Numbered from the stretch's first letter, positions 35,578 to 43,777 are shown. The stretch is DNA of 64,000 nucleotides from Streptomyces sp. SID12501 (GCF_010550245.1 NZ_JAAGLU010000014.1:124001-188000), one strand, 5' to 3'. Notes: generated from the letters alone by a model not told the origin. Translations and numbers: made by a program.

Positions 35578-35920
35578 TCAGCCCGCGCGGTAGTGCGCGA
35601 AGACGCGGGCGCGCTCCTGCTCCCAGGTCCAGTCTGCGGCCGTCCGGTGAAACGGGGACCCGTTCGCCAGCTCGAAGAACTGCCCCGCGGGTCTGCCGGT
35701 CGCCTTGAGGATCACGATCGCGGAGAGCATGGGCTCGATCCCCTCGCTGTCCCGGCGGCAGGCGTCACCGAGCAGGTGGCTGAATTGTCGGACCGCGGTA
35801 GTGGACGTTGTGTCCCTTCGCCTTCAGCTCTTCGCTCAGAGACTTGTACCAGCCGTCGGTGCGGCCTTCCTGTGCCCAGCGCCGAAGGACTTTCACCGTC
35901 TCGTCAAGCGGCTGCCTCAT
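35578..35920 (-). pseudogene. Frameshifted conserved hypothetical gene
   Basis: An ATG at 35920 opens MRQPLDETVKVLRRWAQEGR and continues to KAKGHNVHYR. The continuation, HLLGDACRRDSEG through SAIVILKATGRPAGQFFELA to a natural end (VFAHYRAG), is in another frame, so one indel near 35790-35805 broke the gene. The restored product would have ~113 residues, small and basic, with no family I know. Its C-terminal 55 bases recur at 46.0 kb. Confidence 0.6.
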
Positions 35921-35950
35921 AGGTGGCGTCGCCCTGTCTCATCCGAACCC

Positions 35951-36095
35951 CCGGTCCTCGGTGGTTCCCCACCGTATCCGTAGCGGTCGATGCCATGGGC
36001 ACCACCGCCGGCACTACGTTTTCGTCCGCTGCCAGACAGAGGTGGGGGCCGCGACAGGGTCGGCGTCGGCCGGTGCAGCGGGCCACCATTCGCCC
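35951..36095 (-). repeat. Copy of the 3' end of the SWIM-protein gene plus flanking DNA
   Basis: These ~145 bases match 46047-46191 closely, beginning in the spacer (CCTCGGTGG) and running into the SWIM-gene 3' end. On the minus strand they still encode the tail GEWWPAAPADADPV and SVWQRT. The match stops abruptly around 36095. The fragment has no start and cannot be expressed alone. Confidence 0.75.
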
Positions 36096-36167
36096 TCGCC
36101 GGTCCGGGGTGGGGTTCCAGGCACCATTGCCGCCCCTTGCCACCCGGAGGGACGCTAGCGTTGTCCC

Positions 36168-36479
36168 ATGGGTGCCCTGGACACGGCCGAGCTTGAGGCC
36201 ATGATCGAAGAGGCGACTGTCGACGCCTACAACGACGACGAGCAACTGACCGGTCTGTTCACCATGCTTGAGGAGCACCTTGAACTGCCCTTCACCACCG
36301 TGGTTCTCGGTGTCGAGGTGACCGTGCGTGGCATCGACCTCACGCCGGACGGACGGATCCTCGCACTGTGCTCTCGTGGCGGCATGCGGCAATCGATCGG
36401 AATCCTGGAACTGCCGTTGCCCAGCCCGGCGCCCGAGGGCGCGGAGCGGATCGAGGCGTACCGTCACTGGGCCGGCTGA
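36168..36479 (+). CDS. Small conserved hypothetical protein (intact copy)
   Basis: The protein has 103 residues. It has an acidic N-terminal helix (DTAELEAMIEEATVDAYNDD) and a mixed beta core (LPFTTVVLGVEVTVRGIDL, RILALCSRGGMRQSIGIL), ending EAYRHWAG. I do not know its function. The ATG lacks a clear Shine-Dalgarno site, but TAGCGT lies about six bases before it, compatible with a leaderless message. A paralogue with a replaced N-terminus lies at 37.9 kb, on the other side of the next gene. Confidence 0.6.
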   Translation: MGALDTAELEAMIEEATVDAYNDDEQLTGLFTMLEEHLELPFTTVVLGVEVTVRGIDLTPDGRILALCSRGGMRQSIGILELPLPSPAPEGAERIEAYRHWAG

Positions 36480-36530
36480 GGCCGGGCACCTAACACCCAC
36501 ATGGAACGGGCTTGTCTGAGAGGGCTGAAC

Positions 36531-37736
36531 GTGGCTGACGCCGTACCGGGCACACGGCAGGGCGGTGGCGAGCTGTCGCTGGCCGACCTCATCGAGCGCA
36601 GTGCCGAGTTGAAAGGGCAGCTGGTCGCCTTCGGGCAGAGCGCCCGCTTCGACCGGTGGTTGACGCCCCTCCTTCTGGAAGCCGCCGGGCCTGAGCGGCA
36701 GTTGGACGAGGGCGGGGCGATCCGGATCGTCGACCACTTCATCCTGCGGTACCGCCTGCCGGACGGTTCGACCGTGGTGGACCGGTTCGTCGCCAGGCGG
36801 AAGGACTTGACCGCGGTCGACCGGGAGATACTGCTCGGCTGGCGTGACCCGGTCGAGGGCATCTTCGAGGTCCGGCGCAAGGAGAAGGATGCCGTCGTCC
36901 TGCTGAACCTGGTCGACGACCTGGAGTACCGCACGTACTTCAATGTGGGGCGGGTGGCGTTCCGCGGAGTGTCCAGGGGGAGCTTCCTGCACACCTGCCT
37001 GGTACCCGTTCGCTCGGCCAGCGGGGCGTGGCTGGTGTCCGGGGCGATGTCGGGCTACCCCAAGTCCAGCGCCGCCGAGATCGCCCAGACCGTCCTTCAC
37101 CTGGCCACCAGTCGGCCAGAACTCGTCTTCCGCAACCCTGAGAAGATCGAGCAGGGATGGCAGCGGATGCGCGAGGACCGGGCTGCCTTCGTCGAGTTCT
37201 GCGGCGGTGACGAACTGGTTCTTCCGCCTGCCGAGGCCGAGGATCTCCTCGACGCCTACTACCGTCACCGTCAAGAGGCCGCCGTCGCCGGACAGCCCGA
37301 TCGTGCTCGGGGCAGGCGGCTTCCTGGTCTGGATTTCCCCTTCTTCGAGCTGCCGCAAGAACTGGTGGACACGGACACCATCGGTGTCGTCTATGACGAG
37401 GTCGACGGGCTCAACTTCTACGCGGACTACGGAATGTTGCGGGACCTCTTCGCGAACCCGGCCCTCACGGGACGCAGGCAGCACCAGGATTTGTTGCGCA
37501 CCTACCTGCGCGAGGAGTCGATCGGGCCGCTGCCGATCAGACGGCTGGCCGTCGCGTACCCGGAGACAGCCGACGTGGTCTTCCGGAAGCTGCTGCGGAA
37601 GCCCGAATTCACCTGGAGTGAGCACGGCGAGGCGCTGTTGCGCCAGCGTAAGCCTTGGTACTACGCGAACGGGCCCCGCCCTGGTGTCTCCGTGATCGGC
37701 GACCGCCTCAGCGCGCTCCTCACCGGCCGTCGGTAG
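36531..37736 (+). CDS. Conserved hypothetical protein, ~401 residues
   Basis: It is soluble with no membrane segment and no family I can name. It starts with an acidic helical part (LADLIERSAELKGQLVAFGQ), then a basic beta-rich segment (ILRYRLPDGSTVVDRFVARR) and FRGVSRGSFLHTC. A helical C-terminus follows, with QHQDLLRTYLREESIG. GTG 36531 with GAGAGGG upstream is preferred to the ATG at 36501, which lacks a ribosome site. It is flanked by the two paralogous small genes, so the three may form a unit of unknown role. Confidence 0.5.
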   Translation: MADAVPGTRQGGGELSLADLIERSAELKGQLVAFGQSARFDRWLTPLLLEAAGPERQLDEGGAIRIVDHFILRYRLPDGSTVVDRFVARRKDLTAVDREILLGWRDPVEGIFEVRRKEKDAVVLLNLVDDLEYRTYFNVGRVAFRGVSRGSFLHTCLVPVRSASGAWLVSGAMSGYPKSSAAEIAQTVLHLATSRPELVFRNPEKIEQGWQRMREDRAAFVEFCGGDELVLPPAEAEDLLDAYYRHRQEAAVAGQPDRARGRRLPGLDFPFFELPQELVDTDTIGVVYDEVDGLNFYADYGMLRDLFANPALTGRRQHQDLLRTYLREESIGPLPIRRLAVAYPETADVVFRKLLRKPEFTWSEHGEALLRQRKPWYYANGPRPGVSVIGDRLSALLTGRR

Positions 37737-37761
37737 TCACCCTTTACATGACAGCGGAATG

Positions 37762-37866
37762 GCGTACCAGCGCGGCCGGTTCGAAGATCCGCAGCGGGCC
37801 GGGCCGGGCCGGGCCGAGCCGAGCAAGGGCAGGCAGTGGGCGTGGGCGGGAACGCGGCGGCGAGGG
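37762..37866 (+). repeat. Fragment of the SNF2 helicase gene inserted before the small paralogue
   Basis: About 100 bases beginning GCGTACCAGCGCGGCCGGTT match 49676-49777, an internal antisense stretch of the SNF2 helicase gene, in the same orientation, with indels in a GGGCC-rich part. The piece ends just before the homologous part of the small paralogue and seems to have replaced that gene's 5' end. Confidence 0.65.
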
Positions 37867-38123
37867 TGTCCTACGGTGAGGTAGATGAGCTCACCGGCCT
37901 CTTCACGATGATCGAGGAGAACCTCGCCGTACCGTTCACCACCACTTTCCTCGGTGTCGAGGTGAACGTGATCGGTTTCGATCTGACCCGGGACGGGCGC
38001 GTGGTTGCCCGCTGCGCTCGGGGAGCGGTCCGGCAGAACATCGGAGTTCTGGACCTGCCATTGTCCGAATCCGCCCCAGAGGGTTCGCACTGGATCGAGG
38101 CATACCGCCACCGGACCCGCTGA
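37836..38123 (+). CDS. Paralogue of the 36.2-kb small protein with a foreign 5' end
   Basis: From about 37879 the product matches the 36.2-kb protein (DELTGLFTM versus DEQLTGLFTM, VLDLPLSESAPEGS versus ILELPLPSPAPEGA, IEAYRH in both). The first ~15 codons come from the SNF2 gene fragment, so the normal N-terminal helix is missing. The start is uncertain (37836 or a GTG at 37866). It may be a pseudogene or an expressed truncated form. Confidence 0.45.
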   Translation: MGVGGNAAARVSYGEVDELTGLFTMIEENLAVPFTTTFLGVEVNVIGFDLTRDGRVVARCARGAVRQNIGVLDLPLSESAPEGSHWIEAYRHRTR

Positions 38124-38169
38124 ACTGGCGCGTCGCGCAGTCGCCCGGCAATAGCCTGTGCTCGAAGGC

Positions 38170-38185
38170 GCATACCTCGGTATGC
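38170..38185 (+). promoter_or_regulatory. Palindromic operator overlapping a leaderless promoter of vapBC
   Basis: GCATACCTCGGTATGC has perfect seven-base arms around a TC centre. It contains a -10-like TATGCT (38181-38186) placed seven bases before the antitoxin ATG, with no Shine-Dalgarno site. A VapB ribbon-helix-helix dimer binding here would block the promoter. A diverged version lies at the same place before the second module at 50.5 kb. Confidence 0.6.
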
Positions 38186-38193
38186 TTGCTGTC

Positions 38194-38442
38194 ATGGCTG
38201 ACACCACGCGCATCACGGTGACGCTCCCCACCGAGCAGGTGGCGGAGCTGAAGAAGCTCACGGACAACGTCTCCGGCTATGTGGCCGACGCAGTGGCCCG
38301 ACAGATCCGGCACCAGCTTCTCGGGGCCGACCTGCGCAGCCACACAGACGAGCACGGGGCCTTCACCGAGGAGGAGCTGAGCGAGGCCCGAGCACGCATC
38401 TTCGGTACGACGCAGGCCGCGGGCGGCGCGAGCGCCGCGTGA
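38194..38442 (+). CDS. vapB: VapB-like ribbon-helix-helix antitoxin (module A)
   Basis: The protein has 82 residues. The N-terminal RHH DNA-binding part is TRITVTLPTEQVAELKKLTD and SGYVADAVARQIRHQLL. The acidic C-terminus (DEHGAFTEEELSEARARIFG) should wrap the toxin. It represses its own promoter in typical VapBC systems, and the palindrome directly upstream supports that. The ATG probably starts a leaderless message. The stop overlaps the toxin GTG (GTGA). It is about 75% identical, by eye, to the antitoxin at 50.5 kb. Confidence 0.8.
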   Translation: MADTTRITVTLPTEQVAELKKLTDNVSGYVADAVARQIRHQLLGADLRSHTDEHGAFTEEELSEARARIFGTTQAAGGASAA

Positions 38443-38840
38443 GCGGGCATATCGAGACGGTCGTCCTGGACAGCGAGGGGTTGTCGGCCTGGGTTGCCCA
38501 GGACCGGAAGATTCTGGCGATTTTCCAGGTGTTCCACGAGATGGGCTCAGATCTTGTCGTCGGCGCCAACACCATCGTGGAGGTGAGCCACTCCCGGGTG
38601 AACCTGTCCCGGCTGCGATGGGTACTCTCCCGGGTCAAGGTGGAGCCGGTCACAGAGGGAGCGGCCAAGGCGGCAGCACAACTACTCAAGGCCGCTGGTC
38701 TGCACGGCCACAAGTACGCGATTGACGCCACCGTTGCGGAAACGGCCCTGCGTCAGCCCGGGCCGGTCGCCATCCTCACGTCGGATGTCGAGGACATGAC
38801 CCGGCTGTGCGGCAGCAAGGTCCAGATGATCGGGCTCTGA
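38439..38840 (+). CDS. vapC: VapC-like PIN-domain toxin (module A)
   Basis: The protein has 133 residues and a PIN ribonuclease fold with the four acidic positions visible: Asp in VVLDSEGLS, Glu in NTIVEVSHS, Asp in YAIDATVAE and Asp in LTSDVEDM. VapC toxins cut RNAs such as tRNAs or rRNA when freed from VapB. It is coupled to the antitoxin by a four-base overlap. Seventy bases after its stop lies the stop of an antisense LLM fragment, an arrangement repeated at 51 kb. Confidence 0.75.
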   Translation: MSGHIETVVLDSEGLSAWVAQDRKILAIFQVFHEMGSDLVVGANTIVEVSHSRVNLSRLRWVLSRVKVEPVTEGAAKAAAQLLKAAGLHGHKYAIDATVAETALRQPGPVAILTSDVEDMTRLCGSKVQMIGL

Positions 38841-38909
38841 CCGCGACACCGTCCCGCCAGCGAGCGCGGATCCCTGCGCCCAACCGCCGAAAACCAGAAT
38901 CGCCGCAGC

Positions 38910-39155
38910 TCAGGGCGCGATAGACGAAAACGTCTTGACCGAGGTTACGAGAGTACCCAACCGCATACCCTGCGTAGCCGTCGCCGCTGCGGTCAACGTG
39001 GGTACCGCCCCGAACCACGGCCCGTCCCGGAAGGTGCGCCAGGAGAGGTGGTCGTAGGTGTAGGAGGCGTGGAAGCCCAGTTCCTCGGCTCTCTGCCACA
39101 GTTTCTGTCCGTCGTTCCATCGATGGATCGGCAGGATCACAGTGCTCAGACGCAT
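38910..39155 (-). pseudogene. LLM-oxidoreductase N-terminal fragment (copy 2, open frame of 81 codons)
   Basis: The frame reads MRLSTVILPIHRWNDGQKLW and parallels the intact LLM protein to MRLGTLVTS. It then ends SVKTFSSIAP and stops, where the intact protein continues PNFRHPVTLAK. TATCGT lies seven bases before the ATG, so the promoter context of the full gene is kept. An 81-residue piece cannot form the TIM barrel, so it is either a remnant or has gained another role; the open frame is undamaged. Confidence 0.65.
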
Positions 39156-39269
39156 GCTCTCGACGATAAACGAGACCGGCGGGGTGCCCCACCGGGCGTG
39201 GTGACGTCGTCAGGGGACGCGGATCAACTCTCCGTCCTCGGTGGGACAGTTGACGTGCTCGACATTTTG

Positions 39270-39283
39270 CGAAGCTAGCTTCG
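39270..39283. promoter_or_regulatory. Perfect 14-bp palindrome in a promoter-like region
   Basis: CGAAGCTAGCTTCG is fully self-complementary. It lies about 15 bases after a -35-like TTGACG (39250-39255), in DNA of lower GC content, 160 bases upstream of the small membrane-protein gene that leads into the HsdS/HsdM genes. It is probably a repressor site for that transcript. Confidence 0.4.
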
Positions 39284-39445
39284 AGATGTAGTGTCTTCAG
39301 TGTCATCAAGGATCGGGCGGGGCCCGGACTTGGTGTGCGGTGCCGTATGTGAACCGCCGCACCACCCTGCTGGGCCTGGACAGCATGCAGGGTGGCGCGG
39401 CTCAACCATCCCCGCACAGTGTGCGGAGACAGAAAGGACATCCTC

Positions 39446-39661
39446 GTGAGGAATGCCGTTACCCATCATGCATGGTCCCTCCCGCCGAGGGCCATCAAGG
39501 CCGTGGTGCCGCTCGTAGTGATCATCGTCGTGGTCGTGGTCGGCGCCTTCGCCGTCGGGCAAGGTCCGGCGGCGCTGATCATGGTCGTCATGGCTCTGCT
39601 GGCCGCCGTCGCGGAGGAACTGGTGCGCGCTGCCATGCGGTACTGGATGCGCGTCGCCTGA
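39446..39661 (+). CDS. Small two-helix membrane protein before the HsdS/HsdM genes
   Basis: The protein has 71 residues. Two hydrophobic segments, AVVPLVVIIVVVVVGAFAVG and ALIMVVMALLAAVAEELV, are preceded by a short polar N-terminus and end in basic residues. AAAGGA lies eight bases before the GTG start at 39446. It has no family assignment. It precedes hsdS by 95 bases on the same strand and could be part of the same cassette, for example as a membrane-acting effector, but that is only context. Confidence 0.5.
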   Translation: MRNAVTHHAWSLPPRAIKAVVPLVVIIVVVVVGAFAVGQGPAALIMVVMALLAAVAEELVRAAMRYWMRVA

Positions 39662-39756
39662 CCGTGGGCGGTGGGGTGCGGGTGCGCACCCGCACCCCAC
39701 CGCCCACGCGCGTGACCATGGCGGATCGACAGCGTCGGGAAGAGGACGGAGGGGCC

Positions 39757-40383
39757 GTGAAAGGAGACGATGTATCCATGGTCTGGGACCACGAGATCCC
39801 GCTCGGGAGCCTGTGTGAAGTGAAGGCCGGTCCGTCCGGGTCCTTGCTGGACAACCTGCACGACGGCCCCGACGGAGTGCCGGTGATCTCACCGCCGGAT
39901 CTCACCGACGACCACACAGTTGACACCCGGCGGCTACGGCGGGTGCCGTGGGACGAGTCGAAACGCCTCTCCCGGTTCTCGCTGCGGGAGGGCGACATCC
40001 TCGTCGTGCGGCAGGGGACGCTCGGCCGACTGGGGCTGATCGAGGCAGAACACGCCAGTTGGTTCTACGGCTCGTCCTGTCTGCGCATCAGGCCCCAGCG
40101 GGACCGTGTCCTGCCCGAGTATCTCGTGTCGTACCTGTCGTATCCGCCCGTGCAACGGTTCATGCTGGGCCAGTCCATCCCGGGTACGGTGCCCTCGCTC
40201 AACTCGGTGATGCTGAACGAGTTGCCGGTCACCGTGCCGCCCCTGGACCGGCAGCACGCTGTCGTCGAAGCCCTGGCGGACGTCGACAACCGGATCAGGA
40301 TCCAACGGCAGATGGCCGATCGCCTGGAGGCACTGCGGCCGGCCATCTTCGGAGAGCTGATCCAGGGAGTGAGGCGCACATGA
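39757..40383 (+). CDS. hsdS: Type I restriction specificity subunit-like protein, half-size HsdS
   Basis: The protein has about 208 residues, roughly half a normal HsdS. There is one target-recognition domain (PLGSLCEVKAGPSGSLLDNL ... GDILVVRQGTLGRLGLI ... GTVPSLNSVMLNELPVTVPP) and one conserved helical spacer (RQHAVVEALADVDNRIRIQRQ). Half-size subunits usually dimerise to recognise a palindromic bipartite site. The start is GTG 39757 (GGAGGGG upstream) or ATG 39778 (AAGGAG upstream). It overlaps hsdM by four bases (ATGA), an order (S before M) opposite to classical operons. No hsdR is present. Confidence 0.75.
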   Translation: MKGDDVSMVWDHEIPLGSLCEVKAGPSGSLLDNLHDGPDGVPVISPPDLTDDHTVDTRRLRRVPWDESKRLSRFSLREGDILVVRQGTLGRLGLIEAEHASWFYGSSCLRIRPQRDRVLPEYLVSYLSYPPVQRFMLGQSIPGTVPSLNSVMLNELPVTVPPLDRQHAVVEALADVDNRIRIQRQMADRLEALRPAIFGELIQGVRRT

Positions 40384-42383
40384 GCCTGATCACCGTCAGT
40401 CAACTGGGACAGGCCTTCTTTGCCGCTGCCGACATCCTGCGCGGCAGGATGGACGCGTCGCAGTACCGTGACGTCATCTCCGCGATGCTGGTTCTCAAGC
40501 GGGTCTCGGACCAGCCCGGCATCCTTCGGGTGCCTGACCGTGCGCGCTGGTCCCAGATCGTCGACTACGAGGGCAAGGCGCCGGGGCGTGTGCTCAACGA
40601 GGCGCTGTGGGAACTTGAGCAGAGCAACCCCGAAGTCCTGAAGGACGTGTTCGAGGCCGTCGACTTCGACGTGAGGCTGAGCCCCGCCGAGTTGAAGGCA
40701 CTGGTCGGTCACTTCGACCGTATTCCGCTGAACGACGGCGACCTGGAGTTCGGCGACACGGTCGGCCGTGCCTACGACCACCTTCTGGGCGCGTTCGCCG
40801 ACAGCGAGGGGAAACGCGGCGGGGATTTCTTCACGCCCCGTTCCGTGGTCCGGCTGATGGTGCGCCTGGTCGGGCCGCGGAAGGGACAGTCGGTCTACGA
40901 TCCGTTCGCCGGTTCTGGAGGCATGCTCGTCCAGGCCGGACGGTACGTCGAGGAGCATGGTGGGGAGGGCGCGGACCTCGCTCTCTTCGGGCAGGAGATG
41001 AACGCCGCGACGTGCTCCACGGCCCGGTTGAACCTTCTGCTGCACGGCCTCACGGACAGTTCCGTGCTCTGCGGGGACACACTGACCGATCCGCTTCACT
41101 CACTGGAAAACGGCCACCTCAGGCGCTTCGACCGTGTGCTGACCAATCCTCCCTTCTCGATGAACTACTCAGAGAAGGAGATGAGGCATCCGGAGCGGAT
41201 GAAGTACGGCTGGACACCCGAGCGGGGCGGGAAGGCCGATCTGATGAACGTTCAGCATGTGCTGGCCACACTCCGTCCGGACGGGATCGGAGCGGTCGTC
41301 ACCCCGCACGGTGTGCTGTTCCGGGGCGGGGCGGAGGCGGAGATCCGCCAGGGAATCGTCGAGGACGGCCGACTCGAAGCGGTGATCGGTATCGGACCGA
41401 ACGTCTTCCACGGCACGGCCATCCCCGCCTGCATCCTGGTGCTGCGCGGCACGGACGGGACACCGATGGATCAGCGCGGCCAGGTGCTGTTCGTCAACGC
41501 CGAGCGCGAAGTGGTCACGGGGCGGTCGCAGAACCGCCTGGAGCCGCAGAACGTGGAGAAGATCGTGGGCGCGTTCCGCGAGTGGTCGGACATCCCCGGC
41601 TTCTCGCGTGTGGTGTCCCTGGATGAGATCGCGGACAACGGCTTCAACCTCAACATCCGGCGCTACGTCGATGCGGGTCCGCCCGCCGAGCCGTCGCTGG
41701 ACGTCCGTGCCGCGCTGTTCGGCGGAGTGCCGAGAAGCGAGGTCGACACGGAAATGGGGAGGTTCCAGGTCTTCGGAATCGGCGTCGCAGACCTGTTCAC
41801 GACGAAGGGCTCCGGCTACCTCGACTTCCTGGGCAGCGGTTGCGAGGCGACCGCGGCGCGTATCCCGGAACTGGCCGCTGCCCGAGAGAGGGACTTCGTC
41901 GACCACTGCCGTTCCTGGTGGCGGGCAACGGAATCACGCATTGCCGAACTCGCGGGCACCAGCAGGCTGTTGATGCTGCGTTCCCGGCTCCTGGCCTCTT
42001 TCCGTGAGGAGCTCCTGCCGGCCGGGATCCTGGACCGGTACCAGTTGACCGGTGCCTTCGCGGCATGGTGGGACGTTCGGCAGGACGACCTCAGGAGCCT
42101 GGACCTCCGAGGCTTTCCCGGGGTGATCGACCGGTGGGCGGTGGCCGACGGCCGACCTCCGTATCTTCCTGGGAACCTGGCGCGCGAACGAGTACTTGAC
42201 GTCCTTGGCAACGACCTTTGCTCTCGCGTGGAGAGGCTTGCTGCCGCCGAGCGCCAGGGACTGGTCGACGTCTACCGCGCATGGGGTGACCGGTACGGGA
42301 CTTCTTACACGGACCTGGAGAGACAGAGCGAGGCTGCTGCGGAACGACTCAGAACCCGCCTGCAGGAACTCGGTTACACCTGA
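40380..42383 (+). CDS. hsdM: N6-adenine DNA methyltransferase, HsdM-like
   Basis: The protein has 667 residues. The N-terminal helical HsdM_N domain (LGQAFFAAADILRGRMDAS) is followed by the gamma-class methyltransferase core: GGDFFTPRSVVRLMV, SAM motif DPFAGSGGML from Asp174, and catalytic NPPF at 256-259. A C-terminal ~200-residue extension (helical, Arg/Glu-rich) is longer than in classical HsdM and may bind DNA or partners. It would methylate adenine at the HsdS target. It faces a convergent CBS-HEPN-like and DUF262 pair 270 bases away, and no restriction subunit lies beside it. Confidence 0.85.
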   Translation: MSLITVSQLGQAFFAAADILRGRMDASQYRDVISAMLVLKRVSDQPGILRVPDRARWSQIVDYEGKAPGRVLNEALWELEQSNPEVLKDVFEAVDFDVRLSPAELKALVGHFDRIPLNDGDLEFGDTVGRAYDHLLGAFADSEGKRGGDFFTPRSVVRLMVRLVGPRKGQSVYDPFAGSGGMLVQAGRYVEEHGGEGADLALFGQEMNAATCSTARLNLLLHGLTDSSVLCGDTLTDPLHSLENGHLRRFDRVLTNPPFSMNYSEKEMRHPERMKYGWTPERGGKADLMNVQHVLATLRPDGIGAVVTPHGVLFRGGAEAEIRQGIVEDGRLEAVIGIGPNVFHGTAIPACILVLRGTDGTPMDQRGQVLFVNAEREVVTGRSQNRLEPQNVEKIVGAFREWSDIPGFSRVVSLDEIADNGFNLNIRRYVDAGPPAEPSLDVRAALFGGVPRSEVDTEMGRFQVFGIGVADLFTTKGSGYLDFLGSGCEATAARIPELAAARERDFVDHCRSWWRATESRIAELAGTSRLLMLRSRLLASFREELLPAGILDRYQLTGAFAAWWDVRQDDLRSLDLRGFPGVIDRWAVADGRPPYLPGNLARERVLDVLGNDLCSRVERLAAAERQGLVDVYRAWGDRYGTSYTDLERQSEAAAERLRTRLQELGYT

Positions 42384-42440
42384 CCGGTCCGCCTCGGGCC
42401 TGACGCCGCTGGCCAGGCGCGGAACCCGCCGTCCCCGTCA

Positions 42441-42611
42441 CCTCCTGGTCGGCCGCCAGACCGAGGTGAGCGCGGCAACCGGGTCGGTGTCGGCCGGTGT
42501 CATGGGCCACCATTTCCCGTCGTCGTCCCGGGAGCAGGGGTGCCAGCGGGCGTCGGGGCCCCGGCGCAACTCGATGCTGTGGTCCCGGCGGGCTCGGTTC
42601 CCCCTGGATGG
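42441..42611 (-). pseudogene. Second stray copy of the SWIM-protein C-terminal end
   Basis: The minus strand encodes DHSIELRRGPDARWHPCS and DDDGKWWPMTPADTDPVAAL, matching the end of the SWIM protein at 46.1-46.3 kb (DHGIQLRLGPDSHWYPYS, DDDGEWWPAAPANTDPVTAL). It has no start of its own and lies between the convergent hsdM and CBS-HEPN genes. It is more diverged than the 36.0-kb copy. Confidence 0.7.
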
Positions 42612-42652
42612 TTCGGTGCCAGGACTCCGTACGGCCGAGCGCTGCGGCGTCA

Positions 42653-43777
42653 TCAGGCGGTCGAGTCCGGGTCGTAGCCGCGGAGGATGCCCACGAACCG
42701 GTCGAGCAGGGCTGTCGCCTCGTCGTCCGGATACCCGCTGTTGAAGTGCATGACGCCGTTGCGGACGTCTTTCACACGGCGGAGCAGGCCGACGAAGTGG
42801 CCACGGTCCACCCCGGGCCAGTTGAGCTTCTTCCAGCGTTCCTCGTCGTCGAGCAGCCGGACGTACTCGCCGAACATCAACTGATCGACCTGTCTGCGAC
42901 GTCGGTCCCTGTGTACTTGTCGCACGTCGTCCTCGCCGTATACCCGGCTGAGGCAGCGGCGGAGGCGCCGTTCGATCTCACCGAGTACGAAGAACGGGCG
43001 TGCGATGGCCACGAACTGGTCGGCGAGGTCCGCTGTGGTGACGATGCCGGTCACTGATCCTGCGGCACTGCGCACCAGGACGAAGCCATATGCCTGGATC
43101 ATGGGAACTACCGGCAGGAGGTAGGCGGTCGACTCGACTGCGTGGTACTCGCTGGTGAGGGCGTTCCGGACGGTGGCCTCCCGGCCGGTGGCGTGCATAT
43201 GGGCGATGGAAGCCCAGGTGACGACTCCTTGCAGGGCGCCCAGGCCGTCGAGGACGGGCAACTGGGAGAAGCCGCGTTCGGCCATGATGCTCATGGCCTT
43301 GGGCAGCGTGTCGTCGGGCATGACGGAGACGGCTCCGCCGACGGCTGAGGAGAACACGCTGATCCGCAGCGCGGTCTGTGGCAGCAGGCCGACGGGATCC
43401 TCTCCGGGCGCCTCGTCCGGTGACCCGCCGGAATCCGGTGTGTCGCCCGTGTCCACTGGTTGAAGAGGGTCCCGGACGATGTGGCTCAGGTCCTCGACGT
43501 CAACAGCCTGATGGGTGTCCGGGGTAGCGCCACCGGGCGGGTGCCCCTGTACGGAACCGGCATCGCTGTCGGCCAGACGTACCACACGGATCTCGCCGTC
43601 GATGGGGCCGACGGCGAGATCCGGCACTGTGGTCAGCCCGGCGTTGCTCAGGTCGAGCGAGACGCGTGACACCGCCGCATGGTTGCGGAACTGGATGTTC
43701 CAGTGCGCGAGCAGCTGACGTCGGCTCAGCGTGGCACCGGCCAGGCCCGCCACGTCGAGTTCGCCCGAAGCTGACAT
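42653..43777 (-). CDS. CBS-domain protein with a C-terminal HEPN-like domain
   Basis: The protein has 374 residues. Residues ~130-260 form a CBS pair (TLPKAMSIMAERGFSQLPVL; AGSVTGIVTTADLADQFVAI), which usually senses adenosyl ligands such as AMP, ATP, SAM or dinucleotides. The C-terminal ~110 residues are helical and end with RNGVMH at 339-344, the R-x4-H catalytic pattern of HEPN ribonucleases (DVRNGVMHFN). The first ~130 residues are of unknown fold. A CBS sensor joined to a HEPN-type nuclease suggests a ligand-gated RNase. GAGAGGAAG precedes the ATG. It follows the DUF262 gene by ten bases, so both form an operon facing hsdM. Confidence 0.65.
   Translation of the reverse strand: MSASGELDVAGLAGATLSRRQLLAHWNIQFRNHAAVSRVSLDLSNAGLTTVPDLAVGPIDGEIRVVRLADSDAGSVQGHPPGGATPDTHQAVDVEDLSHIVRDPLQPVDTGDTPDSGGSPDEAPGEDPVGLLPQTALRISVFSSAVGGAVSVMPDDTLPKAMSIMAERGFSQLPVLDGLGALQGVVTWASIAHMHATGREATVRNALTSEYHAVESTAYLLPVVPMIQAYGFVLVRSAAGSVTGIVTTADLADQFVAIARPFFVLGEIERRLRRCLSRVYGEDDVRQVHRDRRRRQVDQLMFGEYVRLLDDEERWKKLNWPGVDRGHFVGLLRRVKDVRNGVMHFNSGYPDDEATALLDRFVGILRGYDPDSTA

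Noticed and set aside
38910..39155. LLM fragment as an ordinary functional oxidoreductase
   Set aside because: 81 residues cover only the first two barrel strands and helices and lack the flavin-binding parts.
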